Positions 43,669 through 50,479 of a DNA stretch of 64,000 nt are shown here, piece by piece. The DNA lies in the NCBI RefSeq assembly GCF_033343995.1, contig NZ_CP137573.1, positions 6,915,001 to 6,979,000 on the forward strand, in the 5' to 3' direction. The notes under the pieces are model-generated. The model ran no database searches, was not told where the DNA came from, and saw only the letters and a program-made list of their open reading frames with translations. Positions within the stretch are counted from its first letter, which is position 1; the number at the start of each line of letters is the position of its first letter. A program made the translations under genes and the position numbers. Origin of the DNA: Streptomyces sp. HUAS YS2. GTDB taxonomy: Bacteria; Actinomycetota; Actinomycetes; Streptomycetales; Streptomycetaceae.

Positions 43669-44472
43669 TCAGCGCCCCTGCCAATCCGGCTCGCGCTTCT
43701 CGGCGAACGCACGAGGCCCCTCGACCGCGTCGGCACTGTGCATACGCCGCTTCTCCCACGGATAGTCGGCCGCGAACGCCGCCTCCAGGGAAAGCCCGAC
43801 CGACCGGGTCGCCGCCTCCTTGATGGCGCGGACCGACAGCGGAGCACTGCGCACCAGGTCGGCCACCCACGCCTCGGCGCAGTCGTCAAGCTCCTCGGCC
43901 GGCACGACCTCGTTGACCAGGCCGAGCGCGTAGGCCCGCCCCGCGTCCATCGGCCGTCCGGTCAGCAGATGCCCCATTGCCGTCTTCCACGGCAGCTGAC
44001 GCGTCAGCCGGAACACACCGCCCGCCCCCGCGATGAGCCCGAGAGCGGCCTCGGGCAGGGCGAAACGCGCGTCCTCCGACGCCACCACGATGTCGCAGGC
44101 CAGCGCGAGCTCGAAACCACCGCCCAGAGCATGACCGTGCACCTTCGCGACCACCGGCTTCGTCAGGTCGAAGCGCTCGGTGAGCCGCGGCCAGCCGGGC
44201 TTCCCCCGGCTCCCGAACGTGGAAGGAGCCGCCAGACCGGCCCGCTCCCGGGCGGCCAGCTCCTTGAGATCCTGGCCCACGGAGAAGGCACGCGTGCCCT
44301 CACCGGCCAGCAGCGCCACCCGCATGTCCTCGTCGGCCTCGAAATCGTCCCATATCTCGCCGAGTTCCTCGTGCATACGCAGATCCATCGCATTGAGGAC
44401 CTCGGGCCTGTTCATCGTGACGCGAGCGACATGGCCGGCCTTTTCGTAGCGCACACGCGACAGATTCTTCAT
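43669..44472 (-). CDS. Enoyl-CoA hydratase/isomerase family protein
   Basis: This is a 267-aa crotonase-fold protein. The oxyanion-hole segments are GTRAFSVGQDLKELAAR and KVHGHALGGGFELALACDIV. The catalytic-glutamate region ALPEAALGLIAGAGGVFRL has one Glu where hydratases have it. It ends ADAVEGPRAFAEKREPDWQG, the usual C-terminus. It hydrates or isomerises an unsaturated acyl-CoA; the substrate is unknown. ATG 44472 is chosen; a GTG at 44481 would add three residues. It is divergent from the NRPS cluster and probably not part of it, although the shared inverted repeat 44495-44523 sits just upstream. Confidence 0.87.
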   Translation of the reverse strand: MKNLSRVRYEKAGHVARVTMNRPEVLNAMDLRMHEELGEIWDDFEADEDMRVALLAGEGTRAFSVGQDLKELAARERAGLAAPSTFGSRGKPGWPRLTERFDLTKPVVAKVHGHALGGGFELALACDIVVASEDARFALPEAALGLIAGAGGVFRLTRQLPWKTAMGHLLTGRPMDAGRAYALGLVNEVVPAEELDDCAEAWVADLVRSAPLSVRAIKEAATRSVGLSLEAAFAADYPWEKRRMHSADAVEGPRAFAEKREPDWQGR

Positions 44473-44494
44473 GCCGCGCACTCTAGTGAGCCAT

Positions 44495-44523
44495 GTTCAA
44501 CCGGAGCCCGGCCGCAGTTGAAC
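44495..44523. promoter_or_regulatory. Cluster operator site 1, GTTCAAC-N15-GTTGAAC
   Basis: Perfect 7-bp arms, GTTCAAC (44495-44501) and GTTGAAC (44517-44523), are separated by 15 bp. The right half, read on the minus strand, is CGTTCAACTGCGGC and matches 14 of 14 bases of the left half of site 2 (50314-50327). It lies ~120 bp before the first cluster gene. Confidence 0.65.
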
Positions 44524-44645
44524 GTGCGTACCCGGCGAAGGCGAATATTGATATCCGGCGTACGGCCGGGCCATAGTGCAACGGCGAGCGCGATGCGCGC
44601 TTTCGGTGCCTGTCCGTGTGACGCGAGCAATGTGCAGGAGGGGCC

Positions 44646-45686
44646 GTGATTCAGCTCACCGATGCTGATGTGGACGAACTCATCGAGACCGTCGATGTCG
44701 TAGCCGCCGTACGCGAGGTCTTCCTGGCACACGCGGAACAGCGCACGGTGCTCCCGGAGGAGAGCTGCCTGCGATGGACCAACGACCAGGGTGAGTCCTG
44801 CCGCAGCCTCAACATGCCCGGCCTCGTCGAGATCGACGGCAGACGATTCGCCGGCACGAAGATCATCAACGCGAGTCTGGGCAACCCGGACCGCGGCCTG
44901 GCCCGCGCCGAAGGCGTCGTCCTCCTCTTCGACCTCACCACCGCCCGGCCGGTCTGCATCATGCCCGCGGCCCGCGTGTCGGCCACCCGCACCGCGGCCG
45001 TGAGCATCCTCGCGGCCGAGCTCAGCTGGGCCCGCCCCACCCGCTCCGTCGCCGTCGTGGGCACCGGAGCGCTCGCCGACGCCCATCTCGCTCTCGCGCT
45101 GCGCCGATGGCCTTCTCTGCGGACCGTCCGGCTCCACGACCGGGTCCCCGAGCGGGCGGCGCTCCTCGCCGAACGCCTCCGGGCCGCCCACCCCGACGTC
45201 GCCTTCGACGTCACCGCCACGGCCGAGCAGGCCGTACGCGAAGCGGAACTGGTCATCCCGGCCACGACGACGACCACCGGATACATCCCCGCGGAATGGA
45301 TCGCGGAAGGGGCCGTGGTCGTCAACGTTTCCCTGGACGACCTGCTCCCCGACGTGTTCACGACCGCCGACAAGGTCATCGTGGACGACTGGAGTCTCGT
45401 CGCGGCCGACACCACCCGGCTGCTCGGCAGGATGCACCGCGCCGGCGACGTACTGCCGCCGCCGCGCGCCCGCGCCGACGACGAGGACCGCCCCCACACC
45501 GTGGCGGTCGCCGCCGAACTCTGCGACATCATCAGCGGCACCGCCTCGCCCCGCACGTCCGACACCGACCGCGTCGTGATCAACCCGTTCGGGATGTCAC
45601 TGCACGACGTGGCGGTCGCCGGCAAGCTCCACACAGCACACCTCGGCACGACGCCGTCTCCCCTCGCGGGAGCCGCCGTGACGTGA
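44646..45686 (+). CDS. Ornithine cyclodeaminase / SbnB-family protein
   Basis: This is a 346-aa protein of the OCD/mu-crystallin family. RRFAGTKIINASLGNPDRGL and PAARVSATRTAAVSILAAEL are the conserved substrate-lysine/Arg segments. VAVVGTGALADAHLALAL is the NAD-binding Rossmann motif. The VSATRTAAVS wording resembles SbnB, which with SbnA makes 2,3-diaminopropionate; no SbnA-like gene is in view. Proline formation from ornithine is the alternative. GTG 44646 has AGGAGGGGCC upstream. It is the first gene of the cluster, and the next frame starts inside its stop codon (GTGA). Confidence 0.85.
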   Translation: MIQLTDADVDELIETVDVVAAVREVFLAHAEQRTVLPEESCLRWTNDQGESCRSLNMPGLVEIDGRRFAGTKIINASLGNPDRGLARAEGVVLLFDLTTARPVCIMPAARVSATRTAAVSILAAELSWARPTRSVAVVGTGALADAHLALALRRWPSLRTVRLHDRVPERAALLAERLRAAHPDVAFDVTATAEQAVREAELVIPATTTTTGYIPAEWIAEGAVVVNVSLDDLLPDVFTTADKVIVDDWSLVAADTTRLLGRMHRAGDVLPPPRARADDEDRPHTVAVAAELCDIISGTASPRTSDTDRVVINPFGMSLHDVAVAGKLHTAHLGTTPSPLAGAAVT

Positions 45687-45961
45687 CACAGCCAACTCCT
45701 GCTTTGACCGGCGATGCACCTGCGCAGACGCGCCCATCGCCCGGTGAGGAGTGCGAACCAGCGTTCGCTGCGGCAGCGCAGAGCACACAGCAGCAGTCAC
45801 ATGTGCGGATGTCGATGTCGAAGGATCGCGACCAGCGGAGCCCCACGGGCACCGCTCGGCCAGCACCTTCTCAACGGGCCGGAGAGAACTTTCTCGATGG
45901 CGTATCCGAAGCAATCATCCCCGAAAAGCACGGAGAGGTAATTCCAGCATGGAACGACTGA
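45683..45961 (+). CDS. Candidate 92-aa overlapping ORF between cluster genes
   Basis: GTG 45683 overlaps the previous stop (GTGA). The frame runs to TGA 45961, 13 bp inside the hydroxylase gene. So both ends fit a coupled operon gene and the frame fills an otherwise empty 262-bp gap. The first ~40 residues are low-complexity. An internal ATG at 45815 would give 48 residues ending FLDGVSEAIIPEKHGEVIPA then WND. Third-position GC is only about 55-60%, well below neighbours, which argues against a normal gene. I do not recognise it. It could be a small peptide gene, a coupling ORF or chance. Confidence 0.3.
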   Translation: MTQPTPALTGDAPAQTRPSPGEECEPAFAAAAQSTQQQSHVRMSMSKDRDQRSPTGTARPAPSQRAGENFLDGVSEAIIPEKHGEVIPAWND

Positions 45962-46950
45962 CCCTCGACGCGGCGGAAATCAACGCCGTCGACGAAATCC
46001 TCGACGCCGTCGAAGCAGAGTTCGCGACCCTCGATTCCGAGGACGCGTTACACCGCGCCACCCTCCTCGCCCACGAACTGCCCCGCCGGATCAGGCACCA
46101 CCTCAACGCGTTCCGGCTGGAACAGCTCTCCGGAGTGCTGTGCATATCCGGCTACCAGGTGGACGAGAAGCGCCTCGGACGCACCCCCGCGCACTGGCGC
46201 GGACAGGCGGAACCGTCGCCCAGCCACCGTGAGGAACTCCTCCTCATGATGTACAGCTCCCTGATCGGCGACCCCTTCTGCTGGGCGACCCAGCAGGACG
46301 GACGACTGATCCACGACATCGTCCCGATCCAGGGACACGAGTACGAACAGCTCGGCTCCAGCAGCAAGGAACTCCTCACCTGGCACACCGAGGACGCCTT
46401 CCACCCGCTCAGGGGCGACTTCCTCTCGTTCGCCTGCCTCAGGAACCCCTACCAGGCGGCCACCACCGTCGGATACGCCGACGACCTGCGCCTGCCCGAC
46501 GACGTCCGGGACGTCCTCTTCGAGAAGCGGTTCACCATCCGCCCCGACGAGTCCCACTTCAGCAAGAACAACTCCGCCGCCGACGCGGACACGTTCGAGG
46601 ACATCGAGAAGATGCAGACCAACCCCGAGCCGCTGGCCGTGCTCTTCGGCGACCCGGACCGGCCCTACGTCCGCGCCGACCCGTACTTCATGGACGTACC
46701 CGAGGACGACGACAAGGCGGCCTTCGCCCTCGAGGCGCTGTGCAAGGCCATGGACGAGGCCATGTTCGACCTCGTCCTCGAAAGCGGCGACTTCTGCTTC
46801 CTCGACAACTTCCGCGTCGTCCACGGCCGCAAGCCGTTCACCGCACGCCACGACGGCACGGACCGCTGGCTCAAGCGCATCAACGTCACCGGCGACCTGC
46901 GCAAATCACGCGCCGCCCGCGACGCCAGGGCGATCCGAGCGGGAGCCTGA
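45949..46950 (+). CDS. L-arginine beta-hydroxylase (VioC-like, Fe/2-oxoglutarate)
   Basis: This is a 333-aa clavaminate-synthase-type dioxygenase. The facial triad is His146 and Glu148 in TWHTEDAFHP plus His292 in RVVHGRKPF. The HxE form and the FLDNFRVVHGRKPFTARHDG segment are typical of arginine hydroxylases VioC (viomycin) and OrfP (streptothricin). An arginine in DRWLKRINV binds 2-oxoglutarate. The expected product is (2S,3S)-3-hydroxyarginine, the substrate for the next gene. Leu34 is encoded by TTA (46048-46050), so translation should depend on the bldA tRNA. ATG 45949 has GGAGAGG upstream. Confidence 0.88.
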   Translation: MERLTLDAAEINAVDEILDAVEAEFATLDSEDALHRATLLAHELPRRIRHHLNAFRLEQLSGVLCISGYQVDEKRLGRTPAHWRGQAEPSPSHREELLLMMYSSLIGDPFCWATQQDGRLIHDIVPIQGHEYEQLGSSSKELLTWHTEDAFHPLRGDFLSFACLRNPYQAATTVGYADDLRLPDDVRDVLFEKRFTIRPDESHFSKNNSAADADTFEDIEKMQTNPEPLAVLFGDPDRPYVRADPYFMDVPEDDDKAAFALEALCKAMDEAMFDLVLESGDFCFLDNFRVVHGRKPFTARHDGTDRWLKRINVTGDLRKSRAARDARAIRAGA

Positions 46951-46998
46951 GCCGATGACACCCGACCCGACGCACGACCCGAAGAGCGAGGTCAGCCC

Positions 46999-48114
46999 AT
47001 GAGACTCCGGCCCGCACCGCTGGAGGACTGGCTTCGCGAGTCCTACTTCACCGCCGACATCGACATCAGCTCCAGCGGCGTCCACTCGTACTCCATGGCG
47101 GAACTCCGCGAGCTCACCGCGCTGCGCCACGAAGACCTCGACCGGCTGGTCTTCGACGACGGCTACTCCCTCGGCGCCCCCGCCGTACGGGCCGCCGTCG
47201 CCCGGCACACCGGAGACGTCGACCCGGACCGCGTCATGACGACGAGCGGCTCCGGCGAAGCACTCGCCCTCGTGATGTCCGCCCTGCTCCAGGCCGGCGA
47301 CGAGGTCGTCGTCGTCCGGCCCGGATACCACCTGCTCGTCGAGTACGCGACCGCCATCGGCTGCACCATCAAGGACTGGCGTCTCGACCCGGAGCAAGGC
47401 TGGCAGCCCTCCCTGGACGAGCTTGCCGGCCTGGTCACCGAGCGGACCAAGGCGATCATCGTCAACTTCCCGCAGAACCCCACCGGCACCACCGTCACCG
47501 AGGACGAGCTGCACGGCATCGTCGCCCTCGCACGCAAAGCCGGCGCGTGGCTCCTGTGGGACGGCGCCTTCCGCGACCTCACCTACGGCACGCCGCCGCT
47601 GCCCGACGTCACCACGCTCTACGAGCGGGCCGTCAGCTTCGGCAGCTTCTCAAAGGCGTTCGGACTCCCCGGACTCCGCTTCGGCTGGTGCGTCGCGCCC
47701 CCCGAGCTCCTGACGGACTGCGTCCACATCCGCGACTACACCACGCTCCACGTGTCGCCGCTCAACGAACTGCTCGCCCAGGCCGTACTGGAGAACGCCT
47801 CGTCGTTCATCCGGCCGCGGCTCGACCAGGCGCACGCCAACCGCGCACTCCTGCTCGACTGGGCCGCCGCCCACTCCGACCTGGTGGCGCTCACCGAGCC
47901 GGCCGGCGGCGTCAGCGCGTTCCCCCGGCTCATCGACGTACCCGACGTCGACGCCTTCTGCGACGCACTGTTCAAGAAGCACGGCGTACTCGTCATCCCC
48001 GGATCGTGCTTCGACAGCCCCCAGCACATCCGCGTCGGCTTCGGCGGTCGCACGGAGCAGCTGACCGCGGGCCTCGAACGGCTCGGAGACGCCCTGAAGG
48101 AGACGCGTCACTGA
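46999..48114 (+). CDS. Capreomycidine synthase-like PLP enzyme (VioD-like)
   Basis: This is a 371-aa fold-type I aminotransferase-like protein. It opens APLEDWLRESYFTADIDISS and SGVHSYSMAELREL, which I recognise as the N-terminus of VioD. The PLP lysine is Lys219 in FGSFSKAFGLPGLRFGW. NFPQNPTGT and LLWDGAFRDLTYG are the other PLP contacts. VioD cyclises 3-hydroxyarginine to capreomycidine, so the pair with the preceding hydroxylase is a full route to this residue. A streptolidine-like branch is possible but needs further enzymes not seen. ATG 46999 follows the hydroxylase gene by 48 bp, with a weak SD. Confidence 0.87.
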   Translation: MRLRPAPLEDWLRESYFTADIDISSSGVHSYSMAELRELTALRHEDLDRLVFDDGYSLGAPAVRAAVARHTGDVDPDRVMTTSGSGEALALVMSALLQAGDEVVVVRPGYHLLVEYATAIGCTIKDWRLDPEQGWQPSLDELAGLVTERTKAIIVNFPQNPTGTTVTEDELHGIVALARKAGAWLLWDGAFRDLTYGTPPLPDVTTLYERAVSFGSFSKAFGLPGLRFGWCVAPPELLTDCVHIRDYTTLHVSPLNELLAQAVLENASSFIRPRLDQAHANRALLLDWAAAHSDLVALTEPAGGVSAFPRLIDVPDVDAFCDALFKKHGVLVIPGSCFDSPQHIRVGFGGRTEQLTAGLERLGDALKETRH

Positions 48115-48130
48115 GCCGTGCACACCCTCC

Positions 48131-48170
48131 TCCCTCGCGCGAGCGACGCCCCCGTCCCTCGCGCGAGGGA
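48131..48170. promoter_or_regulatory. Two 16-bp palindromes, 24 bp apart
   Basis: TCCCTCGCGCGAGCGA (48131-48146) has one mismatch. It is followed 24 bp later by the perfect palindrome TCCCTCGCGCGAGGGA (48155-48170). There is no loop, so an operator fits better than a terminator. They lie 52 bp before the sensor kinase gene and may be its control site. Confidence 0.5.
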
Positions 48171-48221
48171 GCACTTGATCACCGCGTGGAGGGACGGCCG
48201 CGAACAGGGCAGACTGCCATA

Positions 48222-49475
48222 ATGACCGGCGTGAACCGTGCGAGTGCCTGGCGTGAGAGCTGGACCGGAGTGCTGCGGACAGCCTCGGTCCTCCCACGCA
48301 ACGCCGTGTTCATCGCGACGCTGTGCGGGCTCGCGATCGCCGAATCGCTCGCCGAGCTCGTCGCCGAGCGGGGATCGATCCCCCGCATGTTCGCCGCCAC
48401 CTCCCAGCACGCGACCGAGAACGGCAGCACCGGCAGCATCCAACTCGCCATGGTCATCGGGCTCTTATGCCTGTGCACCGCCCTGCCGCTGGCCCTCCTG
48501 AGACCCGTCCTCGCCGGCCTCACGGTCACCGCGGCGAGCTTCGGCTCCCTCACCATCTTCCACACGCTGACACTCGCCGGCTTCGCCGCCCAGCTGATCG
48601 CCCAGTACCGACTCGGCCGCTGCGGACACCCACTCGCGGCGATGCTCTTCACCACACCGTTCCTCGCCCTGGCACTCACCGGACCCACCGACCCCGACTA
48701 CCGCGTGCGCACCGTCCTCCTCGCCGCACTGGTCCCGATCGCCGCCTTCGCCGGGCTCGCCCGCCGCGCACGAGAATCCGACCGGGAACGCGACGCCACA
48801 CGCGAAGTCATGGCCGGCAGCCAATGGGAGAACGCCGCCCGCGAGGAGCGCGCCCGCATCGTCCGCGAACTCCACGACGTCGTCGGCCACCACGTCTCCA
48901 TGATCGCCGTACAGGCCGAGACCGCCCGCGTGGCCACCCCCGGCATGCCCGCCGCAGGCAGCGAGCGGCTGCTCAGCATCGGCGACACCGCCCGCGCGGC
49001 CCTCACGGAGATGCGCCGCCTGCTCGGCGTACTCCGCGACGACGACGAACCCCCCAGCGGCGGCGAACGCAGGCCGCAACCCGACCTCACCCAACTCGAC
49101 GACCTGCTCGACGAGGCCCGCAAGGCCACCACCGCCACCATCCGCCTCATCCTCAGCGGCACCCCGCGCCCCATGGGCCCCGGAATCGAGCTGGCCGCCT
49201 ACCGCATTGTCCAGGAGTCCCTCACCAACGCCCGCAAGCACGCCATGGGCGCGCCCGTCGACGTGCAACTGCACTACGCCCACGACGCCCTGCACGTCCA
49301 CATCCGCGACAACGGCCCCGGAACGCCGCCCGCGGCGCCGGGCGGCGGCTACGGGCTGCTCGGCATGCGGGAACGGGTCGCCGCCGTCGGCGGCCAGATC
49401 AGTACAGGTCCGGCGGACGCCGGTGGATTCGTCGTCGAAGCCAGTTTCCCCGCCAAGCCAGAACGGACCCCATGA
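48222..49475 (+). CDS. Two-component sensor histidine kinase (NarL/DesK type)
   Basis: This is a 417-aa protein. The N-terminal ~190 residues hold about five membrane segments with little extracellular sequence. A HisKA_3 domain has the phospho-accepting His218 in RELHDVVGHHVSMIAV. The HATPase has AYRIVQESLTNARKHA, RDNGPGTPPAAPGGG and YGLLGMRERVAA. It should phosphorylate the response regulator encoded by the overlapping next gene. Leu82 is encoded by TTA (48465-48467). ATG 48222 is used; GTG 48231 is possible. The signal may be the cluster product or membrane stress; this is inference. Confidence 0.9.
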   Translation: MTGVNRASAWRESWTGVLRTASVLPRNAVFIATLCGLAIAESLAELVAERGSIPRMFAATSQHATENGSTGSIQLAMVIGLLCLCTALPLALLRPVLAGLTVTAASFGSLTIFHTLTLAGFAAQLIAQYRLGRCGHPLAAMLFTTPFLALALTGPTDPDYRVRTVLLAALVPIAAFAGLARRARESDRERDATREVMAGSQWENAAREERARIVRELHDVVGHHVSMIAVQAETARVATPGMPAAGSERLLSIGDTARAALTEMRRLLGVLRDDDEPPSGGERRPQPDLTQLDDLLDEARKATTATIRLILSGTPRPMGPGIELAAYRIVQESLTNARKHAMGAPVDVQLHYAHDALHVHIRDNGPGTPPAAPGGGYGLLGMRERVAAVGGQISTGPADAGGFVVEASFPAKPERTP

Positions 49476-50176
49476 CCTACCCGCCGACACCGATCCGCGT
49501 CGTCGTCGCGGACGACCACCTGGTCGTCCGCGCCGGCTTCGCCGCCCTTCTCGACTCCCAGCCCGAATTCACCATCGTCGAGACCGTCACCAACGGCGTC
49601 GACGCGGTCCGGGTCTGCCGCGAAGTGTCCCCGGACGTCATCCTCATGGACATCCGCATGCCCGAGATGGACGGCATAGAGGCCACCCGGCAGCTCCTCG
49701 GCGACGCGCCCGACGGCGCGGAGGTGCCCCGCGTCCTCATCCTGACGACGTTCGACCTGGACGAGTACGTCTACGACGCGCTGCGCGCCGGAGCCAGCGG
49801 CTTCCTGCTCAAGGACGCCACCGCCGAGCGGCTCTTCGACGCCGTCCGCGTCGTCGCCGCCGGCGAGGCCCTGCTCGACCCGGGGGTCACCCGCCGGCTG
49901 ATCAGCGAGTTCACGAAGACGCCCGCCAGGACGGCCCCCGCCAAGCCCTCGCCGACCCTCGAGACGCTCACGGCCCGGGAGACCGAGGTCCTGCTGCTCG
50001 TCGCCGAAGGCATGTCCAACGGGGAGATCGCCGCCCGCCTCCACGTCACGGAGGAGACGGTGAAGTCACACGTCAGCCGCACACTGACCAAACTCGGCCT
50101 GCGGGACCGCACCCAGGCCGTCATCACGGCGTACGAAACGGGCCTCGTCGTCCCGGGATTGCGCCGCACCGACTAG
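49472..50176 (+). CDS. LuxR-type response regulator
   Basis: This is a 234-aa NarL/FixJ-type regulator. The receiver domain covers residues 8-~125, with acidic pocket ADDH and the phospho-acceptor Asp60 in VILMDIRMPEMDGIEA. A linker follows, then a LuxR HTH at ~165-225 (LTARETEVLLLVAEGMSNGE, then HVTEETVKSHVSRTLTKLGL). Its start overlaps the kinase stop (ATGA), so they are one translation unit. It is a candidate to bind the GTTCAAC-N15-GTTGAA sites or the palindromes at 48131-48170. No separate cluster regulator is seen. Confidence 0.92.
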   Translation: MTYPPTPIRVVVADDHLVVRAGFAALLDSQPEFTIVETVTNGVDAVRVCREVSPDVILMDIRMPEMDGIEATRQLLGDAPDGAEVPRVLILTTFDLDEYVYDALRAGASGFLLKDATAERLFDAVRVVAAGEALLDPGVTRRLISEFTKTPARTAPAKPSPTLETLTARETEVLLLVAEGMSNGEIAARLHVTEETVKSHVSRTLTKLGLRDRTQAVITAYETGLVVPGLRRTD

Positions 50177-50197
50177 TCGGAATTCGTTCGGACAACC

Positions 50198-50229
50198 CTC
50201 TGGTGCTCTGGTGCTCTGGTGCTCTGGTG
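50198..50229. repeat. Four perfect 8-bp tandem repeats CTCTGGTG
   Basis: CTCTGGTG is repeated exactly four times at 50198-50205, 50206-50213, 50214-50221 and 50222-50229. It is in the non-coding gap 50177-50479 before the ABC exporter, ~20 bp after the response regulator stop. It could vary in copy number by slippage. Confidence 0.8.
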
Positions 50230-50314
50230 GTCAGTGCTGTCGCTGGAGTATAAGCGCGGCACTATTCGGGTCTCTCCGTCCGGTGCCCGCCGGTGCGGCA
50301 GTCTTCTTCCGGGC

Positions 50315-50343
50315 GTTCAACTGCGGCATTGCGGCAGTTGAAA
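50315..50343. promoter_or_regulatory. Cluster operator site 2, GTTCAAC-N15-GTTGAA
   Basis: The perfect inverted repeat TTCAACTGC (50316-50324) / GCAGTTGAA (50334-50342) has the same arm sequence and 15-bp inner spacing as site 1. It is in the 303-bp gap before the ABC exporter, 137 bp from its GTG. A candidate -10 TATAAG (50249-50254) lies upstream and ACTATT (50381-50386) downstream; neither is convincing. Confidence 0.65.
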
Positions 50344-50479
50344 ACCACATCCCGGGCCCCGCCCGGCGCCGCCACCGGACACTATTGCCTCTTCAGGGCG
50401 CTCTCATGGATGCTTGCGGCCGAGCGAAGCAGTGCCGCGTAGAACACCGTGTGAGAATTTCCGTGAGGAGAAGAGCGCT

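Noticed and set aside
45753..45768. Sequence CGTTCGCTGCGGC in the gap before the hydroxylase, resembling the operator half-site
   Set aside because: It needs a one-base deletion and one change to match and has no second arm.
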